From the NCBI GenBank assembly GCA_964465065.1, contig CAYXHZ010000045.1:1-24930 (forward strand): DNA of 24,930 nucleotides. Direction: 5' to 3'. Under the pieces are notes generated by a model. The model saw only the letters and a list, made by a program, of their open reading frames with translations, did no database searches and had not been told where the DNA came from. This DNA comes from CAYMND01 sp964465065 (lineage in GTDB: Bacteria; Acidobacteriota; Aminicenantia; UBA2199). Within the stretch, counting starts at the first letter, position 1. Every line of letters starts with the position of its first letter. Positions 23,100 to 24,930 of the stretch are shown in pieces. The translations under genes and the position numbers were made by a program.

Positions 23100-24421
23100 A
23101 CTCCCTGGCCTGGCGCGACTGCTTCGCCCTGGTGGACTGCAACAATTTCTACGCTTCCTGCGAGCGCCTCTTCGACCCCTCCCTGCGCCGGCGGCCGCTC
23201 ATCGTCCTGTCCAACAACGACGGCTGCGTGGTGGCCCGTTCCCCCGAGGTCAAGCGCCTGGGCATCCCCGGCGGCGTGCCGCTCTTCAAGATCAGGGACC
23301 TGGTGGACAGGCACGGCATCGCCGTGCGTTCCTCCAACTACGAGCTGTACGGCGACATGTCGCGGCGGGTGATGGACTGCCTGCACGACGCGGCCCTGAA
23401 AACCGAGGTCTACTCCATCGACGAGGCCTTCCTGCGCCTGCCCTTCCCCTGCGCCGAAGCGGAGGCCTGGGCGGCGCAGACCGCCGAGCGGGTGCAACGC
23501 TGGACGGGCATCGCCGTCACCGTCGGTGTCGGTCCGACCAAGACCCTGGCCAAAGTGGCCTCGCGTCGGGCCAAGACCCTGGAACGGCCGTTCTTCTGCC
23601 TGGGCTTTCCGGACCGGGTCCACGCCGAGCTGGAGGCCCTGCCGGTGGAGGAGCTGTGGGGGGTGGGCTTCCGCAATCACAAAAAGCTGCGCCACGTCGG
23701 CATCGGCACCGCGGCCCAGCTGGCGGACATGGAAGAGTGCTGGCTGGAGCGCAACCTGGGCGGGGTGGCCGGACGGCGCCTGTGGTGGGAGCTGCACGGC
23801 GTAGCCTGCCATCCCATGAAGGAGGCGCCCCGGGAGCGGCAGCAGCTGGCCTGCGCGCGCTCCTTCTCCCGGCCCATCGGGGAAGTGGCGGAGCTCGAGG
23901 CCGCCGTCTGCCTGTACGCCGTCACGGCCGCCGCCCGCCTGCGCGGCTTCGGCATGCGCGCCCGGCGCCTGCTGGTTTTCCTGTGCACCAGCCGCTACCG
24001 CATGCACCAGCCCCGGCAGGTTTCGCTGCTGCAGCAGCCGTTTGCTCCGGCCAGCGATTACACCCCGCAGATCGTCGGCGCCGCCCGGGAACTGGTCCGC
24101 TCCGCCCACCGCCCCGGCACGCGCTACTTCAAGGCCGGTGTGGTGCTGGCGGATCTGGCCGCCGCCGCCAGCGTGCCCCGGGCCCTGTTCGAGACCGACG
24201 AGGCGCAAAACCGGGCCCTGATGCGCGCCGTGGACGAGGTCAACGCCCGCATGGGCCGCTATGTCCTGGTGCCGGCGTCCTTCCCGCGCAGCGGGGAATG
24301 GCGCATGAGTCGCCGCCGGCTTTCGCCGCGCTGGACCACGCACTGGCAGGACCTGCCCGAAGTGCGTCAAATCTTGAGATCACCCGCTGAGGTGCGGTTT
24401 GCAGCGTGGAATGCCGACTGA
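23078..24421 (+). CDS. umuC: UmuC-like Y-family DNA polymerase
   Basis: The 447-residue product carries the Y-family signature throughout: 'ALVDCNNFYASCERLF' with Asp20 and the Phe/Tyr steric-gate pair, 'VLSNNDGCVVARS', 'SSNYELYGDMSRRVM', and 'VYSIDEAF' with catalytic Asp115-Glu116. 'VGVGPTKTLAKVAS' and a helix-hairpin region 'WGVGFRNHKKLRHVGI' follow, then the little-finger domain. 'PRALFETDE' lies where the beta-clamp motif QLNLFD occurs in E. coli UmuC, keeping Leu-Phe. All catalytic residues are intact, so translesion synthesis is expected. It is translated from an ATG inside umuD (22-base overlap) and should be coregulated with it through the SOS-like site upstream. It ends 13 bases before the convergent DUF4143 gene. 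Confidence 0.93.
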   Translation: MDHQTSLNSLAWRDCFALVDCNNFYASCERLFDPSLRRRPLIVLSNNDGCVVARSPEVKRLGIPGGVPLFKIRDLVDRHGIAVRSSNYELYGDMSRRVMDCLHDAALKTEVYSIDEAFLRLPFPCAEAEAWAAQTAERVQRWTGIAVTVGVGPTKTLAKVASRRAKTLERPFFCLGFPDRVHAELEALPVEELWGVGFRNHKKLRHVGIGTAAQLADMEECWLERNLGGVAGRRLWWELHGVACHPMKEAPRERQQLACARSFSRPIGEVAELEAAVCLYAVTAAARLRGFGMRARRLLVFLCTSRYRMHQPRQVSLLQQPFAPASDYTPQIVGAARELVRSAHRPGTRYFKAGVVLADLAAAASVPRALFETDEAQNRALMRAVDEVNARMGRYVLVPASFPRSGEWRMSRRRLSPRWTTHWQDLPEVRQILRSPAEVRFAAWNAD

Positions 24422-24434
24422 AGGTTCCGGGGGC

Positions 24435-24930
24435 TTAGCGGTATTGACCGGACCAGAGTCTGTCGAGGAACATGGCCCAGGGAACGACCCGGATATCATG
24501 GATTTTCCGTTCGATCGGATCCATGGATACCACCAGCCGATCTTTGAAGGAAATTTCTTCACCGATCCGCATCAACCCCCTGATCTGGCGTTCGTTGACC
24601 AAATTGGTTGATTTGACTTCGATAGCCAGTTCGTCGCCGATTATGAAGTCCACTTCGTCGCCGCTTCTGCTGCGCCAGAACGTCAACGGTCGGAGATCTC
24701 CGAAATATGATAAATAGGAACGAAGTTCGGTAAATATGAAGTGTTCGAAGGCCTTTCCGAATTCGTCGGTTTTTTCTGCCAGACTACGACGGCCGGAAAG
24801 TTGATTCACTACCCCCAGGTCAAAAAAATAGAATTTACCGATTGAGACCGGCTTCCGTTTTCGTGTCCCGCCGTATGGAGGCAGCAAGGTGCCGATCAGG
24901 GTGTCCTCGAGGATTTTGAAGTATTCCCGG
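24435..24930 (-). CDS. C-terminal part of an ATP-binding protein with DUF4143 domain (5' end beyond the window)
   Basis: The open frame runs to the window edge without a start, encoding about 165 residues. 'YFKILEDTLIGTLLPPYG' and 'KFYFFDLGVVNQLSGR' are typical of the DUF4143 region of AAA-type ATPases (COG1373). The last part contains a PD-(D/E)XK-like core: 'GDEVDFIIGDELAIEVKST' with Asp, Glu and Lys in the expected order. In complete members an N-terminal P-loop ATPase domain precedes this; it is not in the window. The cellular role of the family is poorly defined. A TTG at 24887 can be read as a start but is internal to the conserved domain. Confidence 0.88.
   Translation of the reverse strand, partial: REYFKILEDTLIGTLLPPYGGTRKRKPVSIGKFYFFDLGVVNQLSGRRSLAEKTDEFGKAFEHFIFTELRSYLSYFGDLRPLTFWRSRSGDEVDFIIGDELAIEVKSTNLVNERQIRGLMRIGEEISFKDRLVVSMDPIERKIHDIRVVPWAMFLDRLWSGQYR

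Noticed and set aside
22886..24370. 494-codon open frame on the minus strand
   Set aside because: It is antisense to umuC; its composition (Gly, Ala, Gln, His-rich) is that of a shadow frame.

Overview
The window is a draft bacterial scaffold of fairly high GC, with dense genes on both strands. Three runs of exactly 100 N (4797-4896, 7952-8051, 16029-16128) look like scaffolding gaps of unknown length, so no reading frame should be trusted across them. Promoters resemble sigma70 sites. Several genes carry Sec signal peptides, and outer-membrane beta-barrel proteins are present, which points to a diderm (Gram-negative) organism. The secreted subtilase and propeller protein with related C-terminal Fn3-like modules recall secreted proteins of Candidatus Aminicenantes/Acidobacteriota-type genomes. 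That placement comes from memory of such families and is tentative. I saw no rRNA, tRNA, CRISPR array or transposase.

Layout. 160-1536 (-) is a radical SAM protein with an atypical cluster motif. 1721-2989 (+) is a secreted papain-fold peptidase. 3024-3689 (-) is a HAD phosphatase whose stop codon lies inside a perfect palindrome. 3804-4796 (+) is a membrane-anchored alpha/beta hydrolase cut by a gap. 4897-6000 (-) is an N-acetyl sugar amidotransferase-like PP-loop protein cut by the same gap. 6359-7918 (+) is a secreted propeller/Fn3-like protein. A repeat-bearing intergenic stretch with a gap follows. 8354-10147 (+) is a 7-TM hybrid histidine kinase that overlaps, tail to tail, a beta-CASP metallo-beta-lactamase RNase-like gene (10137-11711, -). 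11887-12789 and 12786-13469 (+) are a translationally coupled HDOD gene and a gene of unknown function. 13489-14598 (-) is a secreted PQQ-type propeller. 15321-17892 and 14693-15307 (-) form a subtilase/outer-membrane-barrel operon ending in a clear intrinsic terminator.

The right third holds the most unusual material. A 1112-residue exported protein (18109-21447, -) has a motif layout that suggests a kinase-like fold. Divergent from it is the 5'-truncated remnant of an outer-membrane barrel gene (21526-21915, +). A zinc-ribbon/coiled-coil protein (21933-22634, -) is transcribed divergently from a umuDC pair (22758-24421, +). This UmuD-like protein lacks both residues of the Ser-Lys catalytic dyad. 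Its promoter carries a perfect GAAC-N7-GAAC direct repeat, which is the reverse complement of the alphaproteobacterial LexA box. The window ends in the C-terminal part of a DUF4143-type ATPase gene (-).

A recurrent regulatory pattern is a -10 box placed exactly six bases before the ATG with no Shine-Dalgarno sequence (genes starting at 1536, 3804 and 22634). This suggests leaderless transcripts alongside conventional SD-led genes.
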